DNA of 64,000 nucleotides from CAYPNP01 sp964412195 (GTDB taxonomy: Bacteria; Acidobacteriota; JAAYUB01), in contig CAYPNP010000006.1 in assembly GCA_964412195.1 (NCBI GenBank), positions 124,001 through 188,000 of the forward strand, in the 5' to 3' direction. Shown here piece by piece: positions 1 through 10,017 of this stretch. A program made the position numbers and the translations under genes. How positions within the stretch are numbered: position 1 is the first letter of the stretch; each line of letters opens with the position of its first letter. Under the pieces are notes generated by a model. That model was not told the DNA's origin, made no database searches, and was given only the letters and a program-made list of their open reading frames with translations.

Positions 1-2210
1 TCCTCCGGCAGGATGATGTGCCGGATGCCGCCCCGGTGGGCCGCCAGGACCTTCTCCTTGACGCCCCCGATGGGGATCACCTTGCCGCGCAGGGTGATTT
101 CGCCGGTCATGGCCACGTCGCTGCGCACCGGGATGCCGGTGAGGGCGGAAACCATGGCGGTGGCCATGGTGATGCCGGCACTCGGGCCGTCCTTGGGGAT
201 GGCGCCCTCCGGCAGGTGGACGTGGATGTCGAAGTTCTTGTGGAATTCGGGGTCCAGTTCGAACAGCGCCGCCCGCGAGCGGACGTAGCTCAAGGCAGCC
301 TGGGCCGACTCCTGCATCACCTCGCCGAGCTTGCCGGTCAGGGTGAGCTTGCCGGTCCCCGGCATCTTGGTCACCTCGGTGAGGAGGATCTCGCCTCCCA
401 GGTCGGTCCAGGCCATGCCCGTGGCCATGCCGACTTCGCTCTTCACCTCCGACTTCTGAATGCGGAAGCGGGTGGGGCCGAGGAACTCGGTGAGTGAGTC
501 CTCCTTCACCACCTCGACGTGTCGCTTGCCCACGGTCAGGAGCTTGCGGACCACCTTGCGGCAGATCTTGCCGATCTCCCGCTCGAGATTGCGCACGCCC
601 GCCTCGCGGGTGTAGTTGCGGATGATGGCCAGGATGGCGTCGTCCTCGAAGGCGATGTTCTTCTCGGACAGCCCGGTCGCCTCGCGCTGCTTGCGGACCA
701 GGAACCGCTTGGCGATCTCGAGCTTCTCCTTCTCGGTGTAGCCGTTCAGCTCGAGGATCTCCATCCGGTCCTGCAGCGGACGCGGGATGCCGTGGAGCGT
801 GTTCGCCGTGGCGATGAACATCACCTTGGACAGGTTGAATTCGGTGTCGATGAAGTGGTCCAGGAAGTGGGAGTTCTGCTCGGGGTCCAGCACTTCGAGC
901 AGGGCCGCCGACGGGTCGCCCCGGAAGTCCATGCTCATCTTGTCCACTTCGTCCAGGAGGAAGACCGGGTTCTGGGTGCCGGCCTTCTTCATCATCTGGA
1001 TGATCTGGCCGGGAAAGGCGCCGATGTAGGTGCGCCGGTGGCCGCGGATCTCCGCCTCGTCGCGGACCCCGCCCAGAGAGAGCCGGACGAACTTGCGTCC
1101 GGTGGCGCGGGCGATGGAGCGGCCCAGCGAGGTCTTGCCCACGCCCGGCGGTCCGACGAAGCACAGGATGGAGCCCTGGCTCTTCTGCGAGAACTGCCGC
1201 ACGGCCAGGAACTCCAGGATGCGCTCCTTGATCTTCTCCAGCCCGTAGTGGTCGGCCTCGAGGATCCCCTCGGCCTTCTGGATGTCCCGGATCTCCCGGG
1301 AGCGCTCCTTCCACGGCAGGCTCAGCAGCCAGTCGACGTAGTTGCGGGAAACCGTGGCTTCCGCCGACATGGAGGGCATCTGCTCGAGGCGGCGCACCTC
1401 CTTGAGGGCCTTGTCGACGGCATCCTTGGTCATGCCGGCGTTCTGGATCTTTTCCTTCAGCTCCTCGAGCTCGTTGGCCGACTGCTCCTCGCCCAGCTCC
1501 TTCTGGATGGCCCGGATCTTCTCGTGGAGGTAGTACTCCTTCTGGGCCTTCTCCATCTGCTCCTTGACGCGCCCCTGGATCGACTTGTCGATCTTCATCT
1601 TCTCGATCTCGAACCGGACCAGCTCGATGATCTTGTGGAGGCGGTCGGCGGAGCCGGCGATCTCCAGGAGCTGCTGCTTTTCCTGGATGCTCACCGGGAG
1701 GTTGCCGCTCAGGTTGTCGGCGACCTTGGCCAGGTCCGTGCCCTTGATGGTGCGCTGGACGGCGTCGACGTTGAAGCTCGGGTTGAACTTGACGTACTCC
1801 TCGAAGGCGCCGGTCAGCTCCTTCCGGATGGCCTCCTCGTCCACGGCCGAGGGCGCATCGTCCTCGTAGAGCCGGGCCTCGACCATGTAGAAACCCTCGT
1901 CCCTGCGGATGGACAGCACCCTTCCGCGCCGGAGCCCTTCCACCAGGACCTTGATGTTGCCCTCGGGCAGCTTCAGGTTCTGGATCACCAGGGTCAGGGT
2001 GCCCACGTCGAAGATGTCCTCGGGCTTGGGGTCGTCGATGGTGGGGTCCTTTTGGGTGGCCAGGAACAACTGCCGCTCATGCTTCAGCGCGTACTCCAGC
2101 GCCTTGATGGAGGAATCCCGGCCGATGATGAACGGGAACATCGTGTGGGGAAACACCACGACGTCCCGGATGGGGATCAGCGGCGCCTGGATGGTTTTTG
2201 CCGGTGTCAC
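1..2210 (-). CDS. lon: ATP-dependent protease Lon (3' end outside window)
   Basis: Cytosolic AAA+ serine protease that degrades misfolded and regulatory proteins. The translation starts with the typical Lon N-terminus (LIPIRDVVVFPH). It has a Walker A motif GPPGVGKT near residue 350 and the catalytic serine in PKDGPSAG near residue 676, with the partner lysine in GGVKEK near residue 717. About 736 residues are present, so only the last few dozen of a usual ~800-residue Lon are missing. The start is GTG at 2210; it has an AGGAG ribosome site 8 bases upstream that overlaps the clpX stop codon, which argues for translational coupling. It is the last visible gene of the tig-clpP-clpX-lon run. Identity is certain; the start is likely. 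Confidence 0.96.
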   Translation of the reverse strand, partial: MTPAKTIQAPLIPIRDVVVFPHTMFPFIIGRDSSIKALEYALKHERQLFLATQKDPTIDDPKPEDIFDVGTLTLVIQNLKLPEGNIKVLVEGLRRGRVLSIRRDEGFYMVEARLYEDDAPSAVDEEAIRKELTGAFEEYVKFNPSFNVDAVQRTIKGTDLAKVADNLSGNLPVSIQEKQQLLEIAGSADRLHKIIELVRFEIEKMKIDKSIQGRVKEQMEKAQKEYYLHEKIRAIQKELGEEQSANELEELKEKIQNAGMTKDAVDKALKEVRRLEQMPSMSAEATVSRNYVDWLLSLPWKERSREIRDIQKAEGILEADHYGLEKIKERILEFLAVRQFSQKSQGSILCFVGPPGVGKTSLGRSIARATGRKFVRLSLGGVRDEAEIRGHRRTYIGAFPGQIIQMMKKAGTQNPVFLLDEVDKMSMDFRGDPSAALLEVLDPEQNSHFLDHFIDTEFNLSKVMFIATANTLHGIPRPLQDRMEILELNGYTEKEKLEIAKRFLVRKQREATGLSEKNIAFEDDAILAIIRNYTREAGVRNLEREIGKICRKVVRKLLTVGKRHVEVVKEDSLTEFLGPTRFRIQKSEVKSEVGMATGMAWTDLGGEILLTEVTKMPGTGKLTLTGKLGEVMQESAQAALSYVRSRAALFELDPEFHKNFDIHVHLPEGAIPKDGPSAGITMATAMVSALTGIPVRSDVAMTGEITLRGKVIPIGGVKEKVLAAHRGGIRHIILPE

Positions 2211-2221
2211 GGAAACGGCTC

Positions 2222-3475
<1,254 letters not shown>

Positions 3476-3482
3476 GCCCGCC

Positions 3483-4073
3483 TCACGCCCCCCGTTTCAT
3501 GATCACCCGGTCGATGAGGCCGTAGTCTTTGGCCTCGCCGGAGCCCATGATGAAGTCCCGTTCCACGTCGCGGTTGATCTTGTCCAGCGGCTGGCCTGTG
3601 TGCTTGGCCAGGATTTCGCAGGTGATCTCGCGCAGCCGCAGGATTTCCTTGGCGTGGATGTCGATGTCGGTCGCCTGGCCGGACAGGCCGGACATGGACG
3701 GCTGGTGGATCAGCAGCCGGCTGTTGGGTAGGACGTACCGCTTGCCGGCGGCGCCCGCCGCCAGCAGCAGCGCGGCCATGCTGGCCGCCTGGCCGATGCA
3801 GATGGTCGTCACGTCCGGCTTGATGAACTGCATGGTGTCGTAGATGGCCAGTCCGGCGGTGATGGACCCGCCCGGGGAGTTGATGTAGAGCGAGATGTCC
3901 TTGTCGGGGTCCTCCGCCTCCAGGAAAAGCAGCTGGGCGGTGACGAGGTTGGCCACCTCGTCGGTGATGGGGGTGCCCAGGAAGATGATGTTGTCTTTCA
4001 GCAGCCGGGAGAATATGTCGTAGGCGCGCTCCCCCCGGTTGGTTTGCTCGACGACCATTGGAACCAGTGCCAC
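3483..4073 (-). CDS. clpP: ATP-dependent Clp protease proteolytic subunit ClpP
   Basis: Serine peptidase that forms the double heptameric chamber partnered by ClpX. The 196-residue protein carries the complete triad: Ser98 in GQAASMAA, His123 in LIHQPS, and Asp169 in INRDVERD. There is no long propeptide. It is placed between tig and clpX on the minus strand, the common bacterial order tig-clpP-clpX-lon. A close clpX spacing of 7 bases supports co-transcription. Confidence 0.98.
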   Translation of the reverse strand: MALVPMVVEQTNRGERAYDIFSRLLKDNIIFLGTPITDEVANLVTAQLLFLEAEDPDKDISLYINSPGGSITAGLAIYDTMQFIKPDVTTICIGQAASMAALLLAAGAAGKRYVLPNSRLLIHQPSMSGLSGQATDIDIHAKEILRLREITCEILAKHTGQPLDKINRDVERDFIMGSGEAKDYGLIDRVIMKRGA

Positions 4074-4107
4074 GTTGTCCTCCTCGCCCCGGCTCGTGCG
4101 TCCGGCC

Positions 4108-5481
4108 TCACTTTTTAGATGTCGATTTGCCGCGTTTGGTTTGCGGTTTTTCCCCGGCCGCCGGCGCCGCGGTTTCGGGCTCGGCCTGGGGCGCGGCCTT
4201 GGGTTTCTCGACCTTGGCGGCGTCGACCAGGAACTTCACGGTCTTCTGGACCTTCAGGTCGCTCTTGATCCGGTCCAGCGCCTTGGCGTCCCGGATCAGG
4301 GCCTGCTTGAACTCGTCCACCGGCCGGCCGTCGTGCTGGGCCATGTGGGCGATCTCCTTCTCCACGTCCTCGTCGGTGACGGCGATGTTCTCCTGCTCGG
4401 CGATCTTGTCCAGGACGGTGTACTGGCGGACCATCTGCTGCATCCGGCCCCACTGCTCCTCGCGGATTTTGCTCCAGTCCATTTTCCGGATCTCGTTCTC
4501 CGAGTAACCCCGCGCCATCATGCTGCGGACCGCGCCGCCGGCCTCGCCCTCGAAGGCGGCCTGGACAAGCGCTTCGGGAACGCTGAAGTCGTATTCCTTG
4601 ACCATGGCATCGAGCACCTTGTTTTCCAGCGCCCGCTCGTTGGTGTGCTCATGGGCGTGCCGGAGGTCGTGCTCCAACCGATCGCGCAGCTGGGCCACGG
4701 TTTCGTACTCGCCCAGCGTCTTGACGAACTCGTCATTCAACTCGGGCACCACCCGCTCGCGGATTGATTTGACCGTCACCTTCCATAGGACGTCCTTGCC
4801 CGCGAAGCGCTTGTCGTAGTAATCTTCGGGGAATTTCAGGCCCAGCTCCCGGGTCTCGCCGGATTTCAGCCCCTCCAGCTGCAGGGCGGCAAAGGAGTAA
4901 GGCAGGTTCTCATCCACCATCATCACCACGCTGGCGTCGTGGACCGGCTGCTCCTGGCCCGCGACGGCCGCGTCCACCTCCACCTCGACCAGGTCCTTGC
5001 GCTGGACCGGCCGGGCGGTCACCTCGTCGAAGCGGGCGAAGGTCTGCAGGATTTTCTGCAGCTCCTGGTCCACCGAGGCCGGATCGAAGGCTTCCGGCAC
5101 GTGCTCCACGGCCAGGCCCTTGTATTCCTTCAGTTCGAATGGCGGCATGACCTCGAAGCCGAGGGACACCGTCAGCGGCTGGCCGAAATCATATTCCCAC
5201 TTCACCAGCTCCGGTTTGCCGAGGGGCTGCACCTTTGTCTCCTCGAGCGCGGCCGGTAACTGCTCTTCCATCGCTTTCTCCATGATTTCCTGCAGGATGG
5301 CAGGCTTGAAGCGACGCTCCAGCAGCCCCACCGGCGCCCGGCCGGGCCGGAATCCGGGGACCTGGGCAATCTTCTTCATCTCCGCGATCACCTTCTGCCG
5401 GATGGGCTCCACCTCTTCCGCCGGCATCTCCAGGTTGAGAATCCGCTTGCAGGCGCCCTCTTCGACAATGGTTGCTTTCAC
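4108..5481 (-). CDS. tig: Trigger factor, ribosome-associated chaperone and prolyl isomerase
   Basis: Binds at the ribosomal exit tunnel and shields nascent chains. The 457 residues show the N-terminal ribosome-binding region (the FRPGRAPVGLLERRF loop near residues 44-58), a central FKBP-like PPIase region around 155-245, and the helical C-terminal chaperone arms. The C-terminus ends in a Lys/Ala/Pro-rich tail (KTKRGKSTSKK-like), which makes it slightly longer than the usual ~430. It is the first gene of the tig-clpP-clpX-lon operon and sits 67 bases downstream of the tRNA-Leu gene. Confidence 0.96.
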   Translation of the reverse strand: MKATIVEEGACKRILNLEMPAEEVEPIRQKVIAEMKKIAQVPGFRPGRAPVGLLERRFKPAILQEIMEKAMEEQLPAALEETKVQPLGKPELVKWEYDFGQPLTVSLGFEVMPPFELKEYKGLAVEHVPEAFDPASVDQELQKILQTFARFDEVTARPVQRKDLVEVEVDAAVAGQEQPVHDASVVMMVDENLPYSFAALQLEGLKSGETRELGLKFPEDYYDKRFAGKDVLWKVTVKSIRERVVPELNDEFVKTLGEYETVAQLRDRLEHDLRHAHEHTNERALENKVLDAMVKEYDFSVPEALVQAAFEGEAGGAVRSMMARGYSENEIRKMDWSKIREEQWGRMQQMVRQYTVLDKIAEQENIAVTDEDVEKEIAHMAQHDGRPVDEFKQALIRDAKALDRIKSDLKVQKTVKFLVDAAKVEKPKAAPQAEPETAAPAAGEKPQTKRGKSTSKK

Positions 5482-5547
5482 GTCTATCCTTCCTTTCCGA
5501 TATGATGTTGAGAAATTGTTCTGAGTGATCCGGAGAATGCCGGGTCA

Positions 5548-5634
5548 TGGTGCGAAAGGGGGGACTTGAACCCCCACACCCTTTCGGGTACTAGATCCTA
5601 AGTCTAGCGCGTCTGCCAATTCCGCCACTTTCGC
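5548..5634 (-). tRNA. tRNA-Leu (anticodon UAG)
   Basis: The minus strand folds as an 87-nt class II tRNA with encoded CCA. The acceptor GCGAAAG pairs with CTTTCGC, and the anticodon stem CTAGA/TCTAG encloses loop CTTAGGA, giving anticodon UAG (codon CUA). There is a long variable arm with a CCCGAAAGGG hairpin and a T arm GGGGG/CCCCC around TTCAAGT. The type II variable arm agrees with leucine. Confidence 0.96.
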
Positions 5635-5752
5635 CCGGCAAAAGTGAGACGACTCCCGTTCGTTTCAATGAAATAAACCGCCTACTATCAGGTCCGGAAC
5701 GTCTTTCTGATGGCATTGAGATGGTTGCAGGTTCGCCGGAGATTGAAAAATT

Positions 5753-5828
5753 TGGTGAGCCGTGGAGGAATCGAACCTCCAACCTAGTGATTAAGAGTCA
5801 CTTGCTCTGCCAATTGAGCTAACGGCCC
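5753..5828 (-). tRNA. tRNA-Lys (anticodon CUU)
   Basis: A 76-nt minus-strand tRNA with encoded CCA. The acceptor GGGCCGT pairs with ACGGCTC (one G-U). The D loop contains AATTGG. The anticodon stem AGTGA/TCACT encloses CTCTTAA, so the anticodon is CUU (codon AAG). The T arm is GGAGG/CCTCC around TTCGATT. It lies 118 bases upstream of tRNA-Leu and is probably transcribed with it. Confidence 0.96.
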
Positions 5829-5903
5829 ACCCAAACTTTAAATAACTGTCATTTCCTGAAGAACCATCCGCGGAACGTCCGCCCGCGTGGAGGAAAGAGG
5901 GAC

Positions 5904-5932
5904 TTTATACCCGAGTCCAAAACGGTTGTCAA
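5904..5932 (-). promoter_or_regulatory. Sigma-70-type promoter for the tRNA-Lys/tRNA-Leu unit
   Basis: Read on the minus strand: TTGACA (5932-5927), a 17-base spacer, then TATAAA (5909-5904). The start would fall about 70 bases upstream of tRNA-Lys. Read-through could also supply tig and the clp genes. Confidence 0.75.
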
Positions 5933-6044
5933 CGAAAATTTGTCACAACCGGCGGCCCCGGGAATCCCGCGGCCAGCCTCCCTTGCCGCAGCATCCTCCC
6001 TGCATGCCATCGGCTCTATTTTAACACAGCAGTTGGAGAAACTA

Positions 6045-6228
6045 CGGATGAACACTGATAATCCAGGAATTCAACGCAGATCGACGCAGATGTTTTATGA
6101 TTGGTTATGATCAGGAACCTTATTGGATTGAATCATAATCAGTCATAATTGGATCAGCGAAAATCTGCGTTGAATTTCCGGCTGGATTCGTACTCATCCG
6201 CGTTCATCCGTGGTCAAATCCTGCTTCC
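6045..6228. repeat. Composite inverted repeat (family A), copy 1
   Basis: This lies within the 522-base divergent gap between tRNA-Lys and the iron-sulfur gene. Two inverted arms share the word order ACGGATGAAC ... GGAATTCAACGCAGAT ... TTATGATCC/TCATAATCA; the right arm is the reverse complement with scattered changes. The same arm recurs at 9822-9915. The rest of the gap (5829-6044 and 6229-6281) holds the tRNA promoter and no gene that I can support. Confidence 0.8.
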
Positions 6229-6281
6229 GTATTCATTGGCGCTCGTATCTCCCTGTTTCCATTGCAGTTGCCAATCTCAGC

Positions 6282-6310
6282 TTGACACCCGGGGGCACCG
6301 CCCCAATAAT
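6282..6310 (+). promoter_or_regulatory. Sigma-70-type promoter upstream of the iron-sulfur oxidoreductase
   Basis: TTGACA (6282-6287), a 17-base spacer, AATAAT (6305-6310). It lies 40 bases upstream of the ATG at 6351. Confidence 0.65.
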
Positions 6311-6350
6311 GGGGACGTTTTTTTGCGACCGATCATTCCAGGAGTGTGAC

Positions 6351-8330
6351 ATGGACATCCACCCCTTGACCCCTCCGGCCTCCGGGCCGTTTTATTTCGT
6401 CTTCCTCGCGCTTTTCCTGGCCGGCGTGGCCATCTTCGCCTATCGTATCTGGATGCCGTTCGCCCTGCTCCGCCGGGCGGCGCCGGAAAACCGCTTCGAC
6501 CGCTGGGGCGAGCGGGTGAAGAAGACCCTGCTCTACGCCGTCGGCCAGCGGCGGATCCTGATGGACCCCACCACCGGCCTCATGCACGCGTTCATCTTCT
6601 GGGGCTTCTGCATCCTGGCCATCCAGACCTCCTCGCTGTTCCTGGGAGCGCTGGTGCCGGGCCTCGAATACGCCCGGCGCCTGGGGGCCTGGTACGCCTG
6701 GCCCAAGGACGTCTTCATCGTCCTGGTCCTGCTGTCGGTCCTGTATGCCGTTTTCCGCCGCGCCGTGCTCCGCCCCTTCCGGGTGGACGAGTCGGCCGAG
6801 GCGTACTTCGTCCTGTTCCTGATCACCGTCCTGATGCTGACCGACATCGGGGCCGAGGCCGCCCTCCACGCCGCGGGGGTGGTCACCTTCGGCTTCCTCG
6901 GCCGGTGGGCCGGCCCTCTGTTCGCCGGCGAATCGACGGGTTTCCTGCAGGGCGCCTACGCGGTCTGCTGGTGGATCCAGGCGGTGACCATCCTGTTCTT
7001 CCTCAACTTCCTGCCCTATTCCAAGCACTTCCACGTGATCACCTCCCTGCCCAACGTCTTCTTCCAGAAGCTGGAGCCGGCGGGCAAGCTCCGCAAGCTG
7101 GACCTGGAGGACGAGAACGCCGAGAAGTTCGGCATCTCCCGGGCCGAGGAGCTGGACTGGAAGCTGCTCCTGGACGTCTACACCTGCACCGAGTGCGGCC
7201 GCTGCCACGAGCACTGCCCCACCCACACCACGGACAAGCCGCTGTCCCCCAAGCGGATGAACGACCACATCAAGCACTTCGTCTACCAGCGCAAGAAGGA
7301 GCTGCTCTCCGGCAAGGCGTCCGAACTGCCCGACCTGTTCGCCTCCGGCACGATCCGGGAGGACGAGACCTGGGCCTGCACCACCTGCGGCTTCTGCGAG
7401 GAGGCCTGCCCCCTCTTCATCGAGGAGGTCCAGTGGATCGCCGATTTTCGCCGCTATCTGACCCTCACCGAGAGCCGGTTCCCCGAAGAACTGACCAAGA
7501 CCTTCAAAGGGCTCGAGAACAACTCCAACCCGTGGGGCATCGGCGCCCACAAGCGCGCAGAGTGGGCCGAGGGGCTCGACGTCCCGAAAGTCGGCGAAGT
7601 GGAGAATTTCGAATACCTTTACTACGTGGGTTGCTCCGGGTCCTTCGACGACCGGAACAAGAAGGTCGCCCAGGCGTTCGTCCGGCTGCTCCAGAAGGCG
7701 GGCGTCTCCTTCGCCATCCTGGGCGAGGCCGAGGGCTGCTGCGGCGACGCCGCCCGGCGCGCCGGCAACGAGTACCTGTTCCAGACCCTGGCCCAGGCCA
7801 ACATCGAGACCTTCAAGGAGGCCGGCGTGACCAGGATCGTCACCACCTGCCCCCACGGTTTCAACACCCTGAAGAACGAGTACCCCGAGTTCGGCGGGAA
7901 ATACGAGGTCTGGCACCACTCCCAACTGCTGGAGAAGCTCGTCCGGGAAGGCAAGCTCAAACCGGCCAAGCCGCTGGCGCTGGACCTGGCCTACCACGAC
8001 TCCTGCTATCTGGGCCGCTACAACGACGTGTACGCGGCGCCCCGCCACGTCCTGGCGGCGGTCGACGGCGTCAAGGTGTCCGAGCTGGCGCTGCACCACG
8101 AGCAAGGCTTCTGCTGCGGCGGCGGCGGCGGCCGCATCTTCATGGAGGAGAGCCTCGGCACCCGAATCAACCACAAGCGGATCGAGCAGGTCCGCGAGTC
8201 GGGCTGTTCCACGGTGGGCCTGGCCTGCCCCTTCTGCATGACCATGCTGTCGGACGCGGTCAAGGAGAAGGGCCTGGAAGGCGTCGAGGTCAAGGACATC
8301 GCCGAGGTTCTCCTCTCTTCCGTGGAATAG
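6351..8330 (+). CDS. Membrane-anchored iron-sulfur oxidoreductase (HdrD/GlcF-like)
   Basis: Probable inner-membrane electron-transfer protein of 659 residues. The N-terminal ~220 residues hold several hydrophobic segments resembling a NarI/nitrate-reductase-gamma-type haem b anchor. They are followed by two ferredoxin motifs, CTECGRCHEHCP and CTTCGFCEEACP, each binding a [4Fe-4S] cluster. Two cysteine-rich CCG domains follow, seen as GCCGDAARR and FCCGGGGGR, the type that in HdrD binds the disulfide-reducing cluster. ATG 6351 is chosen for the AGGAG at 6340-6344; an upstream in-frame extension lacks a ribosome site. Related proteins accept or donate electrons between quinone and flavoproteins (EtfAB, glycolate or lactate oxidases). 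The actual partner is not visible here, as no electron-transfer flavoprotein gene is adjacent. Confidence 0.9.
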   Translation: MDIHPLTPPASGPFYFVFLALFLAGVAIFAYRIWMPFALLRRAAPENRFDRWGERVKKTLLYAVGQRRILMDPTTGLMHAFIFWGFCILAIQTSSLFLGALVPGLEYARRLGAWYAWPKDVFIVLVLLSVLYAVFRRAVLRPFRVDESAEAYFVLFLITVLMLTDIGAEAALHAAGVVTFGFLGRWAGPLFAGESTGFLQGAYAVCWWIQAVTILFFLNFLPYSKHFHVITSLPNVFFQKLEPAGKLRKLDLEDENAEKFGISRAEELDWKLLLDVYTCTECGRCHEHCPTHTTDKPLSPKRMNDHIKHFVYQRKKELLSGKASELPDLFASGTIREDETWACTTCGFCEEACPLFIEEVQWIADFRRYLTLTESRFPEELTKTFKGLENNSNPWGIGAHKRAEWAEGLDVPKVGEVENFEYLYYVGCSGSFDDRNKKVAQAFVRLLQKAGVSFAILGEAEGCCGDAARRAGNEYLFQTLAQANIETFKEAGVTRIVTTCPHGFNTLKNEYPEFGGKYEVWHHSQLLEKLVREGKLKPAKPLALDLAYHDSCYLGRYNDVYAAPRHVLAAVDGVKVSELALHHEQGFCCGGGGGRIFMEESLGTRINHKRIEQVRESGCSTVGLACPFCMTMLSDAVKEKGLEGVEVKDIAEVLLSSVE

Positions 8331-8335
8331 TCCGA

Positions 8336-8490
8336 CGCAAAGGCCGCACAGCAAGCCATTTGTCATTGGCCATTGGTCATTTGTCATTTGCTATCTAGGA
8401 ACCACCCCGGTTCCGGTCCCGGCTGCTTGAAATGACCAATGGCAAATGGATAATGGCCAATGACAAATGGCTTGCTGTGCGGCCTTTGCG
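8336..8490. repeat. Long perfect-to-near-perfect inverted repeat with CATTTGT/CATTGGT heptamers
   Basis: Left arm 8336-8389 and right arm 8430-8490 are reverse complements over more than 50 bases, apart from one small insertion. Both contain a tract of seven-base words (CATTTGT, CATTGGC, CATTGGT) and the outer word CGCAAAGGCCGCACAGCAAG. The loop is about 40 bases. It lies in a convergent gap, so a large hairpin would form at both 3' ends. There is no U-run, so it is not a canonical terminator. Confidence 0.9.
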
Positions 8491-8505
8491 CCTTTGCGGT
8501 TGGAT

Positions 8506-9801
8506 TCACTCCCAGCGGCGGGGGGCGAGGAGGCCGTGGTAGTCGGCGGCGCCCCACTCGAAGGCCCTGTCCCGCGGCGGCCGGTATTCCTGCCAGCCGG
8601 GCACCTGCCAGAAATCCAGATAGAAGCGGTTGTACAGCCGGTCGAAGGCCTCGTCCGCCGGTGGGCATCCACGGAGGTGTTCCTCCAGGGAATGGACGTG
8701 CTCTGGACGGAGAACGGGTGCCACTGTCTCGGCCTCCATTTCCGGGAGGGGAGCGCCCAGAACAGCTCCGAAGCGGGTGGCCACCCGGCCCGCCAGGCTG
8801 CGGGCGGTCTCGGCGACGGCGGTATAGCCCGCGGAGATCTCCCGATAGACGCGGGGATCCTCGTATCCGCGGTTGCCGGCGTCGGGAAAGAACCGCCGCA
8901 GGTGCCACAGCGGCATGACCGCCTCGATGTACGGATCGCGGGTAGGGAGGAGCGCCTGCCCGAAGTCGATTCTCACGAAGCCGGATTCGGCCAGCGCCCC
9001 GGGCCGGGTGGCCAGGACGTTGCCCGAGTGGCGGCTGAAGAGCCGGCAGAGCTCGGCCAGGGCGGCCTCCTCCCCCAGGACGCGGGCGACGCGGGCCACC
9101 TCGGCGGGCGGCCAGAGGCGGCGGCGCGGCTCAGTCAGGGGATTGCCCGACAGCTCCCGCAGTGATTGCCCCTCCACGGGCCGCATCACCGAATACTCCG
9201 GGCCCGTCCACAACACCTCGACGCACTGCATGCCGAAGTCTTCGGCCAGCCACTCCGCCACCGCCCGTTCGATGCGCATGTCGGTCTTCTTCAGCACGAA
9301 CCGCCCGGCGCCGGCCGGCGGAGTCAGCGAAAGGTGGTATACGCCGGTGGTGGCGCCCATCACGCCGGTCTTCACGTCTTCGAAACTGAGGTCGGCGATG
9401 GCGTCGAGGGGCTGACCGTCCGGCGGGACGGCAGGTGCAAGGCGGTGCAGGACTGCGGGGAGGTCCGGAAAGAAGGCCCGGACCTGGGCGTCCAGGATCC
9501 AGGGGATCGTCCGGGCGGCGCGGCGGAAGACCGGCGAGCCGGGCGGGAACTGGAGCAGCGGGGCCTCGCGGAGGTCGCGGAACAAGCCGAAGTTGCGGAG
9601 CAGGAAAGTATCTCGAAGAGCGGCCGACAGGTCCAGGCCTGAATCGTCGGCGTCCGCCTCCGCCTCGCGGAGGAAGGCCACCAACCCCCGGGCCACCGCC
9701 GCCGGGTCGGGGAAACCGGCAAGAAAGCGGGGCAGCGCCTCGGGGTGGTAAGGAATCCCCGCCGCGTCCAGGACCGCCGCCGCCTCCGTACAACCGCTCA
9801 T
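8506..9801 (-). CDS. Protein with a kinase-like fold, function unknown
   Basis: Not assigned to a named family. The 431-residue protein has features of a PI3K/HipA-type phosphotransferase. There is a possible nucleotide lysine in FVLKKTD (~190) and a catalytic-loop-like segment SRHSGNVLA (~276). A metal-binding-like segment FVRIDFGQAL follows ~20 residues later, resembling the HxxxN...IDFG pattern of phosphatidylinositol-kinase-like enzymes. There is no signal peptide and no transmembrane segment. Start ATG 9801 has AAGGA about 8 bases upstream. It could phosphorylate a protein or small molecule, or be inactive; the substrate is unknown. It is flanked on both sides by repeat-filled gaps, so no operon partner is suggested. 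Confidence 0.6.
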   Translation of the reverse strand: MSGCTEAAAVLDAAGIPYHPEALPRFLAGFPDPAAVARGLVAFLREAEADADDSGLDLSAALRDTFLLRNFGLFRDLREAPLLQFPPGSPVFRRAARTIPWILDAQVRAFFPDLPAVLHRLAPAVPPDGQPLDAIADLSFEDVKTGVMGATTGVYHLSLTPPAGAGRFVLKKTDMRIERAVAEWLAEDFGMQCVEVLWTGPEYSVMRPVEGQSLRELSGNPLTEPRRRLWPPAEVARVARVLGEEAALAELCRLFSRHSGNVLATRPGALAESGFVRIDFGQALLPTRDPYIEAVMPLWHLRRFFPDAGNRGYEDPRVYREISAGYTAVAETARSLAGRVATRFGAVLGAPLPEMEAETVAPVLRPEHVHSLEEHLRGCPPADEAFDRLYNRFYLDFWQVPGWQEYRPPRDRAFEWGAADYHGLLAPRRWE

Positions 9802-9821
9802 GCAAAATCCTTACAGAGATT

Positions 9822-10012
9822 TAACCACGGATGAACACGGATAAACACGGATAAAGCCGGAATTCAACGCGGATTTGCGCTGATCAATTATGATTTTTTA
9901 TGATCCAATCCAGACAGGTTTCTGATCATGACAAATCATCAGACATCTGCGTTCCTCTGCGTTGCATGTTGATTCTGATCCGTGTTTATCCGTGTTCATC
10001 CGTGGTTAAAAT
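9822..10012. repeat. Composite inverted repeat (family A), copy 2
   Basis: The left part has ACGGATGAACACGGAT, GGAATTCAACGCGGATT, GCTGATCAATTATGATT and TTATGATCCAATCC in the same order as 6045-6228. The right part returns in inverted orientation (TCTGCGTTCCTCTGCG, then tandem CCGTGTTTAT/CCGTGTTCAT words, ending CCGTGGTTAA). It fills the whole gap between two minus-strand genes. Confidence 0.85.
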
Positions 10013-10017
10013 TCAGG

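Noticed and set aside
6333..8387. A 684-residue minus-strand frame opposite the iron-sulfur gene
   Set aside because: Translation is a Gly/Ala/Val/Glu-rich shadow with no domain; the plus strand carries clear iron-sulfur motifs.
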